Below are positions 47,808 through 60,449 of a DNA stretch of 64,000 nucleotides, in pieces. The stretch's first letter is position 1. Each line of letters begins with the position of its first letter. The stretch spans positions 29,140,992-29,204,991 of the forward strand of contig NC_079505.1 of assembly GCF_030052815.1 (NCBI RefSeq), written 5' to 3'. The notes beneath the pieces are model-generated. The model had not been told where the DNA came from. It made no database searches and saw only the letters and a program-made list of their open reading frames with translations. This stretch comes from Hevea brasiliensis (Eukaryota > Streptophyta > Magnoliopsida > Malpighiales > Euphorbiaceae). The position numbers and the translations under genes were made by a program.

Positions 47808-49054
47808 TGTGTAGACTCTGGCTGATGCACTTCCTTGTGCAGACTGACCAACTGTGCCTTGACTGCCTGAAGCAGTGCCTCTACCTCTGCCTCTTCCTCT
47901 GCCAACAGACTGTGAACCTCTGGGAGCAGGACTCTGAATAGATCTCTCGAAAGTAGTAGGAGCTGGACCATATCTCGAAGACGGAGCACTAGTGCAGTCT
48001 CTTGCTAAATGACCCTTGCCTCTGCAGTTAAAGCAGGCTCCAGTGGCCCAATAACATTCCCCCCCATGAATCTTGCCACAAGTCTCACAGGGCCGGGCAG
48101 AATGTGAACCCCTGCTCGGCTGTTGACCAGACCTAGAGGGTCTCTGTCCGGAAAATCTGCCCCTACCAAATCTTCCACCTCGACCCTGCTGGGTCCACTA
48201 AATTTCTTTTTCTTCCTAGAAGTCCCATAAGAACTCTGTTCTACTGACTTTTCCCCCTTGTCTTTTTCTGATTTCTCAGCTTTCTCTGATTTTTCTTTCA
48301 CCGGGGTTGCTTCTGATTTTATTCTTTCCAACTCAAGTGCTTGAGACATGAGCTCTGAGAAGTTGCTGTGTCGGAATCCCACAACTTACATCCTTATGCT
48401 GGGCTTCAAACCCGTCTCAAATATCTTGCACCTTGCCTTGCTAGTAGTAAGGAGACTCCGTGCATAGTGACTTAAGCGGGAGAACTCCCTCTCATACTCT
48501 GCCACTGATCGGTTCCCTTATTTCAAACTCAAAAATTCTTGCAATTTCTGATCAACATATGCATTTGGGATGTATTTCTGTCTGAATTCTCTGATTAAGT
48601 CATCCCAGGTCAGCACTGGTGGTTCAGCCAAGCTGTGGGGGATGGTCTTCCACCAATCATACGCATCCCCTTGCAATAGCGACATAGAATATTCAAACTT
48701 CAGTTCATCTTGGCAGTGCAGCTTCTTAAATACTCTGTCCATTCTTTCAAGCCATTGCTTTGCTTCTAAAGGGTCCACTGTACCCTTAAATTCTGCAGCC
48801 CCATACCTCAATAATTTATTATACTGTCTGGCTGGAGGCAGTGGTTGTGCCACAGGTGTCTGAGGTGGAGCTTGACAAGGCATACCCCCAGCCATTTGTT
48901 GAAACATTGCCGCCATCTGCAGTGTAAACTGTGTAGGAAACTGCGGCATTTGCGGGGTTGGTGCTACTGACCCACTGACATTCGGTAAAGCTGGGGCTTC
49001 CCCTTGTGCCTCAGCTTCAATAGACTGCTCAACTGAGCGATCCCCTTCTTCCAT
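47808..49054 (-). pseudogene. Element C gag
   Basis: The start codon is at 49054, with an uninterrupted N-terminus where B has a stop. Capsid text matches B. Nonsense changes CAA to TAA lie at 48518-48520 and 48386-48388. A one-base loss in a G run near 48183 shifts the frame before the zinc knuckle [14 protein letters not shown] (47994-48035). After this the frame runs on into protease at 47807. Confidence 0.93.
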
Positions 49055-49222
49055 TTCAATATGAAGTTAGGGTATCTCCTGAACAAGTAATATAAGAAGA
49101 TTTCCCTCCGTTAGTTCATATTCATGATGTAATGTACTATATGTAACAAATATGGACATTGAGCAATTGTACTTAACAAAGAAAGACACAAATTCTCAAG
49201 TTAAAACATACTTCAAAATTTT

Positions 49223-49234
49223 GCTCTGATACCG
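49223..49234 (-). other. Element C primer binding site
   Basis: On the minus strand it reads CGGTATCAGAGC, one base off the initiator methionine tRNA complement. The second unit at 40622-40633 keeps the exact TGGTATCAGAGC. Confidence 0.85.
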
Positions 49235-49242
49235 CTAAAACA

Positions 49243-49688
49243 TGTCACACCTTACCCCTCTGTAAGGCATAACATGATCTCGTAGAATACCTAATGAACT
49301 GCCGAACTTCACCTACCGATAACTCATTAGTACCCTACAAGGGATTTTAAAACAATTTTCTTATTTTTGGTAAGTGGTGAGCATTTTCTAATAGGTATTT
49401 AAAACATTTAATTGAAATTAAATGCTAGTTAAAACTTTTGGCCCATTTTATTTTTTTGCAAATTTTATAAAAATTTTGACAGAGTTCCGTTTATATTTTG
49501 AGAAAATAGTTCTTCAAATACCTGTAAAAAAAAAGCACTTCTAAAAATTTTCTCAACCACTACTTCACTTTCACAATCAACTTAATCAATTTCAACAACT
49601 CCACAATCATTTCAATCAATTTCTCAAGTTCAAAATTCAATAATCGTCAAGGTACTGTCAATCAATTTTATACATTCATATTTCTTTA
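49243..49688 (-). mobile_element. Element C 5' LTR, last 446 bp only
   Basis: This corresponds to 40642-41087 of the complete LTR. It is cut at 49688 by insertion of a Ty1/copia element (TGTTAATAG...). The other part of this LTR would lie beyond the copia element, outside the window. Confidence 0.9.
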
Positions 49689-51796
49689 TGTTAATAGTAT
49701 TCCCTAGAGCATATTATTTAGTATGTATCTTGTACATAATTTTATTAATAAAAGGCATTTCCACTTTTCCGTTTACATAATATATTTATGTGTAATAGAA
49801 AAGGTCCATTGATATTTTGTTAGAAATATTATTCTTAAGTTGTTAAGAATATGAGTGACAATATTTCTAGCACAAAGTATCATAAATATGTTCACAATCG
49901 AGGATACTTCATAATAAGGACATGACTTATCCAGAAAGATTGTATTCATGTTTGTTCCCAAGTTATTTATATGAGATATAAATAAGATGGAATGGTGAGT
50001 CTCATGCCATATAACAAACATGATAGGCACTTATAAATGATAAGTAGGCCGAACCAGTGGCACTTATGACAAGCACATGGAGTTTACTCTTGTCAATGTT
50101 TTGTCATAAATCATATTAGTGCATATAATCATTAGACCTGAGATAACACAGTTATCTTGTATATAGGTAGTTTGAGTTTGATACTGCTTTCATACTTGTA
50201 CTATGTATGGGTATATGGGCATGTATTGGCTCCTACTAGTTATATATGGAGGTAGGTGTTGATCAAGATGGAATCTGTTCCTCTAAGTAAATAGAGATAA
50301 AATCCTATGTTCATTTAATTGTTCTTGATGTTTCAAGTTCCTGGCCAAGACAGATAGATTTATTCAGAAAAGAGTTTCTGATGAGAAAATCTTTTTAATC
50401 AAGAACTGGAATTAAAAGAGAACGTAATATTCATAGCAAATGGAGTTTGACATAAGCCATGACTCCAGCTTGAGTTGGGATTTTGTAACAGAGAGATTCT
50501 AGTGCATGGTAACATATGATTATAGGTTCATTTAAGGTAAACCTTATTACTAATTGGGTGGCCATGGCATGCTATGCTAGGTGTTAACCATGGTATATGA
50601 GGTGCATAAAATGATTTAGAGAAATCATTTATGGTAAGAAAGAGTTCTGATGATATTAAGAGTTGATATCATGTCTCATTGCCAATTAGTGATGAGCCTA
50701 GTAAGTCACACACATACACAAGTTATCGCCTATTTAAATATGATTTAATTAATTAATTAAAGAGTTTAATTGATTAATTAAATAGGTTTGGTTTGCAATT
50801 AAATTGCAAAGTCCCTAGCATGACTTGAAACCAAATATAGATTATTGGATGTATAATATAAGTTAAATTTATATTTAAAGTGTTTAAATATGAATTTAAT
50901 TAATGAGTAATTAATTAATAGAGATTAATTAATTAATTTGTATTTGATATAAATTAATTAGAAGAAGAGAAATAATTATTTTGGGTTGAGAACTCAAAAT
51001 TAAGACACAGGGGCATTTTGGTCATTTCACAGTGTGACACGTGGCACTATGAGATGGTGACACATGGGATTACACATAAGCTTGCCAAATGTTTTTTAAT
51101 CATGTAAGATGATTAAAATCATGATTAAATATAGGTTTGACACTTGGCACAATGTGATTGGGTCACTTAAACCTAGAGCTAATCAAAGGGTGACATGTGG
51201 CAAGGGTTTAATGTGTTAACCTAGCTATTTAAGTGTTGTTATGAAAAAGAAAAGCAACCAGCAGCCACTCCTCTCCTTTTTCATGCCACTTTGAGGTTTT
51301 TCATCTATTCTTCTTCATCTCTCATCAATTCAAAGAGATTAGCCATCAATCTCTTGAATTAAGAACACTAGAAATTGTTTCTAGTGTCCTGTTTACATCT
51401 CTAATCTCTTAAAAGGCAGAACTTGAATTTATAATTAATAGAAAAGGCTTTAGAAGGTGTTCAAGGGCTGCCATAGGTGTTCTTGGTGTGGACAAGCTAG
51501 AGGGACAACATCTGGTGTCCTAAAGACGAATCTCAAAGGCGCAGACACGCTGCAGTGCATCAAGAGGTTAGTGTAATCGTTCTTGATTTAATCTAGGGTT
51601 CTAAAATTAATCTGATTAATTTTAAAATCTTAAATAGTAAATACAGATCCAAAAACATATTAAAAGAGTTTTAATATGTTGTTTATCATTGAAATCAAAT
51701 AGATAAAAATAAATCTTGCATGATGCATGTGACCCTAGGTGAAAATTTTTGAATTCAATGGTATAAACTTATGTTTTTGATGCTTCTGTTCCTTCA
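49689..51796 (+). mobile_element. Ty1/copia LTR, complete copy
   Basis: 2,108 bp from TGTTAATAGTATTCCC to CTGTTCCTTCA. It contains G-box TGACACGTGGCA (about 51032-51043), a TATA-like CTATTTAAG (about 51225-51233) followed by pyrimidine-rich 5'UTR-like DNA, and a splice donor AGAG|GTTAGTG at 51567. It is followed with no internal region by a second, 5'-truncated LTR. Confidence 0.85.
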
Positions 51797-53356
51797 CTAG
51801 TTATATATGGAGGTAGGTGTTGATCAAGATGGAATCTGTTCCTCTAAGTAAATAGAGATAAAATCCTATGTTCATTTAATTGTTCTTGATGTTTCAAGTT
51901 CCTGGCCAGGACAGATAGATTTATTCAGAAAAGAGTTTCTGATAAGAAAATCTTTTTAATCAAGAACTGAAATTAAAAGAGAACATAATATTCATAGCAA
52001 ATGGAGTTTGACATAAACCATGACTCCAGCTTGAGTTAGGATTTTGTAACAGAGAGATTCTAGTGCATGGTAACATATGATTATAGGTTCATTTAAGGTA
52101 AACCTTATTACTAATTGGGTGGCCATGGCATGCTATGCTAGGTGTTAACCATGGTCTATGAGGTTCATAAAATGATTTAGAGAAATCATTTATGGTAAGA
52201 AAGAGTTCTGATGATATTAAGAGTTGGTATCATGTCTCATTGCCAATTAGTGATGAGCCTAGTAAGTCACACACATAAACAAGTTATCACCTATTTAAAT
52301 ATGATTTAATTAATTAATTAAAGAGTTTAATTGATTAATTAAATAGGTTTGGTTTGCAATTAAATTGCAAAGTCCCTAGCATGACTTGAAACCAAATCTA
52401 AATTATTGGATGTGTAGTATAAATTAAATTTATATTTAAAGTGTTTAAATATGAATTTAATTAATGAGAAATTAATTAATAGAGATTAATTAATTAATTT
52501 ATATTTGATATAAATTAATTAGAAAAAGAAAAATAATTATTTTGGGTTAAGAACTCAAAATTAAGACACATGGGCATTTTGGTCATTTCATAGTGTGACA
52601 CGTGGCACCATGAGATGGTGACACATGGGATTACACATAAGCTTGCCAAATGTTTTTTAATCATGTAAGATGATTAAAATCAAGATTAAATATAGGTTTG
52701 CACTTGGCACAATGTGATTGGGTCACTTAAACCTAGAGCTAATCAAAGGGTGACATGTGGCAAGGGTTTAATGTGTTAACCTAGCTATTTAAGTGTGGTT
52801 ATGAAAAGAAAAAATAACCAGCAGCCACTCCTTTTCTTTGTCACGCCACTCTGAGGCTTTTCATATATTCTTCTTCATCTCTCATCAATTCAAAGAGATT
52901 AGCCATCAATCTCTTGAATTAAGAACACTAGAAATTGTTTCTAGTGTCCTGTTTACATCTCTAATCTCTTAAAAGGCAGAACTTGAATTTCTAATTAATA
53001 GAAAAAGCTTTAGAAGCTGTTCAAGGGCTGCCATAGGTGTTCTTGGTGTGGACAAGCTAGAGGGACAACATCTGGTGTCCTAAAGACGAATCTCAAAGGC
53101 GCAGACACGCTGCAGTGCATCAAGAGGTTAGTGTAATCGTTCTTGATTTAATCTAGGATTCTAAAATTAATCTGATTAATTTTAAAATCTTAAATGGCAA
53201 ATACAGATCCAAAAACATATTAAAAGAGTTTTAATATGTTGTTTATCATTGAAATCAAATAGATAAAAATAAATCTTGCATGATGCATGTGACCCTAGGT
53301 GAAAATTTTTGAATTCATTGGTATAAACTTGTGTTTTTCACGCTTCCGTTCCTTCA
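51797..53356 (+). mobile_element. Ty1/copia LTR, 5'-truncated second copy
   Basis: This is a near-identical direct repeat of 50236-51796 (period about 1,561 bp) ending CGTTCCTTCA. It lacks the first 547 bp of the LTR but keeps the G-box, the TATA-like site and the donor (53127). The primer site follows after 2 bp, so this copy abuts the internal region. Confidence 0.9.
52593..52604 (+). promoter_or_regulatory. G-box in copia LTR
   Basis: TGACACGTGGCA contains the CACGTG core and ABRE-like flanks bound by plant bZIP factors. It occurs in both LTR copies, about 190 bp before the TATA-like CTATTTAAG (about 52785). Confidence 0.5.
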
Positions 53357-53358
53357 AT

Positions 53359-53370
53359 TGGTATCAGAGC
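53359..53370 (+). other. Copia primer binding site
   Basis: TGGTATCAGAGC, 2 bp after the LTR end, is the initiator methionine tRNA complement. Confidence 0.92.
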
Positions 53371-53613
53371 CACTATATTTGCCATTTAGATTATTGATTA
53401 TATGATTTAATTATGTGATTTGATCATGAGATGATTGATCCATTGCTGGTTGCAATGGATGTGTGGCGGCACACAAGGTGAAGCCACCATTGGTGGCGGC
53501 AACAATGGTTCTTCAAGGTGGCGCAAGGTTTGCTTTTTAGTTTACAATTGTTGAATGATCTAAAAGCTCATCCTATGTCTAATTAAATTGTTTAATTAGA
53601 ATTTTAATTACAC

Positions 53614-53961
53614 AATTAAATTATGATTCAAATCAGAATTTTAAAAATTGTTTGAATGTGATTCAAATCAGAATTTTAAAAGTTGTTTGAATGTGATTCA
53701 AATCTGAATTTTTAAAGTTGTTTGAATCATATTTAAATCTGATTTTTTAAAATTGTTTGAATAAAATTCAGATCTGATTTTTTAAAAAATGTTTGAATGT
53801 GATTCAAATCTGATTTTTTAAAAAATGTTTGAATGTGATTCAAATCTGAATTTTTAAAGTTGTTTGAATGTGGTTCAAATCTGAATTTTTAAATTTGTTT
53901 GAATGTGATTCAAATCTGAATTTTTAAATTTATTTGAATTATATTCAAATCTGGATTTTTA
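53614..53961. repeat. 35-bp hairpin minisatellite in the copia leader
   Basis: About ten units of 35-36 bp, each with TTTGAATGTGATTCAAA (a perfect 7-bp stem) followed by TCTGAATTTTTAAA-like text. The units differ by point changes and one-base indels. The array lies between primer site and gag. Confidence 0.9.
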
Positions 53962-55146
53962 AGTTGAAAATGAGATATTCAATTTAATTTAAGTATGTAT
54001 GTTTTATTTAATTGTTAAATAGTGATATGCATGATGGATGATCATGGACTATAAAAGACCAATGTGATTGGATTTATTTCTTTTATATTTCTTTGGGATT
54101 GTAAATTAATTAATTAATTTTAATTTATTTTGGGCATATATTATTAAGTTTGTAATAATTTTTGGGTTGTAATTTCATTTATTTAAGTTCTTGTAAATTC
54201 GCCTTGGTATGCCAAGTATTACCATGTAATATTGGATTGCAAGAAGTTCAAGGAGGTCAAGAGCATTAGTGGGATCGGTGGGAGGAATTCAAGATCAAGT
54301 GTTGATTATGTACTCCTTCAGCAACTCTTGTAAAATGAATGAATGAATGAAATGCACCTAGGAATGCCCTGATTCAATTCTTGGTGGCTCAGAATTGAAT
54401 CCCTTAGAAAGTCCATGATCATACCATATTTATTGCTTATCCATGAATGCATGAGATGTATGGGAATGTATGCTATTATATGATATATGCATGCTAATTG
54501 GATAATGTGCAAAGTGAGACCTTAATAGTAATTAGAATGACCATAAAAACTTCCAAACAAATGATTAAGTTGGAAATGCTATAATTAAAGTAATTATAAC
54601 ATAGGCCCTCCATTGGGGCAATTATTTTAAGAAATTTTAAATAGTTGCATAAGATGCAATTAATTTAAGAGATTTTCTTAAGAATAATTGTTAAGCATGA
54701 GATGTTGTAAATATGTAAATGGTTTGGTGGCCAATATTGGATGTACCTGAGGACATTAAAATTATTTGCATAATTACTGGCTCAATGGGATCAACTTAAC
54801 TAATGCAAGATAAGTCAATAATGGATGTACCTGAGATTTTGAGCATTAGGGGCTAGGTAAAGGATTGAACCTCACATGAGATGTGATGGGCAAGGAGTTG
54901 CTCACTTATAGTTTATTGTAATTCCAATAATGGATGCACCTGAGGATGATCAATAGAATTATAAGAATTCAATCACCCACTAGAAATCCATCCAACTAGG
55001 ATTTCCGTTTTCTACTTTGGAAGTGTAGGATTCGCTAAGTTAGTGGGAGGACCAATTTGATTAAAAGACCATAATCATTTTGGTTAATTACATGATACAT
55101 TTACTAATTAATCTGGTTATTTTCTGCAGTTAATTTTCTGATAAAA
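53962..55146 (+). other. Copia untranslated leader
   Basis: No convincing open frame is present. Repeated phrases of the form AATGGATG(T/C)ACCTGAG occur near 54740, 54822 and 54932. The leader ends in the predicted branch point, pyrimidine tract and acceptor before gag. Confidence 0.7.
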
Positions 55147-56360
55147 ATGAGCTCAAAACAACCACCACCATCCAATATCCTTGCAAGCATACTTGATCAC
55201 AATAGGTTGACAGAACCTAATTTGTCTGATTGGCTAAGAAATTTGAAACTTGTCCTGAATCTTGAACATATAGGATATGTTCTAGATTCAAATGTTCCTG
55301 GTCTCTTACATCCAGAGGCCACACAAGAGGAACATGAAACTTTGGACAAGTGGAAGGAGCATGATATGAGAGCTAAGTGTTACATGCTTGCTTCCATGAG
55401 TAATGAGTTACAGAAGCAACATGAGAACATGAAGAGTTGTATGGTGAGCACAGCAGGAATGCTAGGTATGAGATCTCTAGACAGCTATTCCGTATGAGGA
55501 TGTCTGAGGGACAGAATGTTGGGGATCATGTCCACAAGATGATTCTGCTGATTAAGCAGTTGGAACATCTTGACTTCAATATGGATTTCCAACTACAGAC
55601 GGATTTGATCCTTCAGTCCCTTCCTGAGTCTTTTGGGAATTTTGTGACAAATTTCCATATGACTAAACAGGAATGCACCTTAGCTGGTTTACTCAACATG
55701 CTGGTTATTGCCCAAAAGAATATGCCGGGCAATAAAGGAAAAGAGGTAACTTTGGTTACATCTTCTTCTGCTGGAAAGTCCAACAAGAAGAAGGGCAATA
55801 AGAAAAAGAAACCTCAGATTCCTAGTCCTTCCAAGAAAATAGCTAAACAGAAAAGGAAGACTAAAGTTGATGGAGGCAAAGGAAAGTGTTTCCACTGCCA
55901 AAAGGATGGGCACTGGAAAAGGAACTGCCCAAAGTATCTTGCTTCTTTGAAGGACAAGAAGGATACACCTTTGGAAGGTATGTCCATATCTTGTTGTTTA
56001 GATTCTGATGATATTCATAGTTCATCTACAGCTTGGGTTTTAGATAATGGTGCCAGTTCTCATATTTCTAATGATATGCAGGAACTAGCAAACAGTAGCA
56101 GCTTGCGTTCACAAGATATTAGAGTCCGGATTGGCAATGGCTCAATTGTTGAAGCTTTAGCCATAGGATCTAAATCTTTTTACATGTTTGGACATGTTTT
56201 GTGTTTGGATAATATTTTATATGTACCTGATGCTTTTAAGAACATCATTTCTATATCTAGTTTGACTAGAAATGGCTATGAATTTCAGTTCACAGATGAT
56301 GTTTGCAATATTTATTTTGAAAATAAATATGTTGGTTCGGGTTATATGAATGATGGTCTT
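55147..56360 (+). pseudogene. Ty1/copia gag and start of protease
   Basis: Gag starts MSSKQPPPSNILASILDHNR and has the copia-type capsid (about 55190-55720, with WLRNLKLVL...KCYMLASMSNELQKQ...YEISRQLF). A deletion near 55435-55445 shifts the frame, and the coding text continues in another frame. A lysine-rich linker, a CCHC knuckle CFHCQKDGHWKRNC (about 55888-55929) and the protease active-site region WVLDNGASSHIS (about 56035-56070) follow. The usual D-S-G or D-T-G reads D-N-G. A giant Ty3 LTR cuts the gene at 56361; integrase, RT and RNase H are not in the window. Confidence 0.92.
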
Positions 56361-59300
56361 TGTAACACCCTCACTGTAGCAATTACGTACATTCTACTGT
56401 TCTGGTGACCGGTGTCAGTCCGGACAGCTAGAACGTCTGGAAAAATAATTAGACTAGAGTGAGGAGTCATAAATAACTCAAATATTAATAAGAAAAATTT
56501 AGGAAAAATTTTAGAAATAAAGTACAACCAAGTTAAATGAGTCGGTGCTCTAGCGATGGGTAACCCAGTGGGAAGTTGCGATTCTGGCAACTAGGAGCCC
56601 TAGACCCAGGAGAAAATTCATAAAATAATTTTTGGGACTCCAAAGAAGGGTCATTGAGGTTCCTATGGCATTAGAATGTCAAGAAAATACTTAGAAAAAT
56701 TTTTCAATCGGTACAGACAATTTTAGTCTGTTAAGCCAAACGGAGGGCATTTTGGTCATTTCGTCTTCGGAGATGATTTTTGACCAACTTCTCCGATTAA
56801 GTAAATAATTATTATGATATAAAATATGAATAAATATTGATGAAAATTAAATTAAAAATGAGTAAAAGAAAGAAGAAAGAAAGATAAACCGACAACTCGG
56901 TAAGAGCAAAATTTAGTCAATTAAATTTGAGGGTCCAATATTGACCAAAAATGATGATTATTAATTTAATGAAGCTAAATTAATTTAATTAATTGAAATT
57001 ATGAAAATTAAAAATAATTATTGAAAAGTCAAATTATAATGATTATAAACTTCAAAATAATTTCAAATTTGCCATTCTACTTATTTACCATATTGCCATT
57101 AAATATTTAATTATTATATAGGTTAATTATTGAACAAAAAAATCTGCATTTTTCCCTTCTTCTTCCCGTCCATTTGCCTTCTTCCCTTCTTCTCTAAAAT
57201 TTACCATTAAAACCTAAAATCCAAAGCTTAAAACCCTAAGTCACAACCAAATTTTTTCTTGGAAAAATTATAGCCCACCCTAAACTAAAGCTTAATTAGT
57301 AGAAAGCACTCAAGAAAACCAAAAAAAAATTGAGTTTGGGGCAAGAGGAATTTCAGCCAAGGTGGACCAAGAAGGAGCTTCAAGTTTTGATTGATTAGAA
57401 GGTTGAATTGAAGATGAGTGAAGCTAAGGAATAAGGTTAGTGCTAGAAATTCTCTTGGAATTTAAAATTATTGGAAGTTGATTTAGGGTTTGCTCAAATA
57501 TGGAATTTTGTGTTGTGACTTGAATTTGATGATGTTGAGGTTGATTATTGACTATTAAAAGTGTTATAAATGTGAATTGAAGTTTGGGAGTTGGGTAAAA
57601 TTGAAAATTGAGAGTGCTTCTCTTATGCAGGAAATTTGGACCTATGAGTCTGGGGTATTGTTTGACCTATAATTGAGGTTGTGAGACTCCAATTGGTATG
57701 AGGACAATTGGAGGTGAAACTAGACACATAATGGCACAACTTTGGTGAAGAAACCATGCCCAGAAAACCAAATCAACTTGACCAAAAGTTTGCCCTAATT
57801 CGGGTGACCTGAAATCTGCCTGGGCAAAATGACCAAATGAACAGTATTTGGTCATTTGGCCATAACTCAACGTAGCAAGGTCCAATTGACCTGAAATTTT
57901 ACCAGCAACAAGTTGAGATATAGAACAATAACTTTAATGAAGAAACCTGACCCAAATTATGACCATAACCTAGTTAAATTGCCAACCAAACTTGAGTTAC
58001 CAAATCTAGCAGAAACAATTTTACCCAGAATTTTGGGTTCTGCCCAATCCGGCTAGTCATGGTTTTTAGGCCATAACTTGAGCTACAAAACTCCAAATGG
58101 AGTGATTCAAAAAAAGAAATTCAACTAGACAAAATGAGGAACAACTTTCATGTTGATCAGTTTGCCAAATTCTCACTGCAAAATTGACCAATGGAACAAT
58201 GAAGACAAGGCATGAAAACTGAAAATTCTGCCCAATTAACATTAAGCTTGGAAATGGTATTGGCAACCAATACCAACCAATTTTAAATGCAAAATGTGGT
58301 ATCTTGGAGAACTTAGGTTCAATAAATTTATTATGTATTAAAAAGTCAACAATTTGAGTGAATAGTAATGTGAATAGTAATACAAAGACACAAAGTATAA
58401 TAACTAAATTGCTAGAGGAAATTAAGGTATGAAATTTGGAATCCATGAAACATTCATGGATTACTTGGAATAAAAATAGTAATTTACCTAAAAGACTTAA
58501 TAAACATTTAAGTTATGTGAGTATATGATTAAGATTTGTATTTCCCTTACTAGTAGGTCTAATAAAACATAAGTAATACCACTTGAATATGAAATGAAAT
58601 TAAACTAGATGGATTGTTGAGTATAAATAGGATGAGGTTTATATTAGGATTTATGTTTCCATTACAAATAAGATAATAACACCTTGTATGAGTTATGAAT
58701 TCATATAAATATTGTAATGAATAAATGAATCGCATGAAAATATGAATAGAACATTAGTTTTCTTTACAAGGGAAAGGAAGAACGTTTTGAGTACAATGGT
58801 ATATGAACACCATTGTTATGAATTGTGATCAATATGAATGATGTAAGGAATGTATGAATATTACGATGAATGTAAAAATTATGAAATTTATCATGAAATA
58901 ATAAACTCATAAAACACAATATATTAATATTTAATGATATTATGTGCCCTTGTATTGCCTAGACATGTGTGTCAGATTGGATAGTTTGGCATGCCAATAG
59001 GGTATTGTTTTAGTAGTACTGCGAAAGGCTTTATGCCTGTATTCATGGCTTTATGCCCGTATTCATGGCTTTATGCCCGCATTCATGGCTTTATGCCAAC
59101 ATTCATGGCTTTTATGCCCGATTATGTGTTATCATGGCTTTTTAGCCATACTGACTGCATACGTGGTTGACGTTCTGCGTCCCATGGTATGATGGCCCGA
59201 GGCACCGCGGTGTCCAGTGCCAACGACCCGTTATCCAGTTTAGTCAGCCTGTCATCGGTTGCTTGGGCAGTGAAATTTATTGAAATAAGTTAAGAATATT

Positions 59301-60446
59301 AGTAATTAAAAATATTAGAAATTAAATAAATGAGTAAGATGACCTAAAATAAATTAGAATAGTTATTTATTAGAAAGAATTGAAATAAACTAGACCGATA
59401 TTAAAATTTACTTATTATGAAATAAACTGAGGCAACCTAGAAAGTATTGAGAAAATGCTAAAAGATTAGCAATGAAAATTATAAGATTCATAAATATTGC
59501 AAATGTCACTTACATGATAATATAAGCATAAATTTATTATTTTTAGATCATTTTTCTTTGTACATTATTACTGTACATTGGCGAAATAAACACTTCCAAA
59601 GAAGACTAAATTAGGATAAAACATATTAAATTTTAGAAACCGCATGTGAAGTATAAATAAATCTTAATTATTTGAATTATGTTTTATTTCTATATTTATT
59701 TGTATATTATTTCCTTGTTATATTATTGCACCACTAAGCAGCAATGCTTAGCGCGATGAAATTGTTTCCTCGCGCAGGTACTGAAGTTAAAGCCCAGCGA
59801 ATACTAAACAGAGATTTTGGAGTTCTGATCTGCAGAGCGTTCTAGGTTGTCACCTCCTCAGCAATGCATGTAGATAGGGCTCACATTAGGCATATCATGT
59901 ATTTTGTGTATGTTATTTATTTCTTATATTGTAATATAAATTAGCAAATTGTAATTAATTTGTATATCATGTAAATTAAAGATTTATTTAATTATTGCAA
60001 ATGATGTAAATTAATGCAAATTTGAGAATTCTGCTATAAGAATGGAGCATGAATGAATTTGTACAAATGAGTATAGATTTGAATTACATAATGATTTTTT
60101 TTTCAAATGATGATATGAGTATGGAAATGATTATGAAATTAAAATGTATGGATGAGATTTGAAATATGAGAAAATTATGAGAATGATTGATGAGATAATT
60201 ATGATTAGCATGGATAAGATTTTATTTTGAAAATATTATTGAATTTCAAACAGGTGAATATTGAAACACACCAAACGATAATAAAATAAGGAAAACTCCG
60301 CTGGTTTCTCCGTCGAAAAATAATTGATATTAAATTAATCGAATTCAAAATTATTAAAAAAATAAAGTAAGATAAGTTAGGGTGCTCCGGCACCGATTGT
60401 AGCACGCCTTGCTCAGCTACACTGTAGTCGGGTGACGGGTGTTACA
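56361..60446 (+). mobile_element. Giant Ty3 LTR (family A long subtype) inserted in copia
   Basis: 4,086 bp, TGTAACACCC...GGGTGTTACA, with all long-subtype landmarks: 5S-like block (56530-56580), donor AAG|GTTAGTG (about 57434), 20-bp minisatellite (59027-59120) and stem-loop (59734-59751). No internal region follows. The 5 bases before it (GTCTT) are not repeated after it. Confidence 0.92.
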
Positions 60447-60449
60447 TTT

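Larger units (their letters stand above)
53127..55129 (+). other. Predicted 2.0-kb leader intron of the copia element
   Basis: The donor is AGAG|GTTAGTG at 53127. Branch-like CTAAT lies at 55103-55107, and acceptor TTTTCTGCAG|T ends at 55129, 17 bp before the gag ATG. It would remove the primer site and the 35-bp minisatellite. This is a prediction from consensus only. Confidence 0.45.

Noticed and set aside
53614..53961. CRISPR-like array
   Set aside because: The units are contiguous without unique spacers, and the host is a eukaryote.
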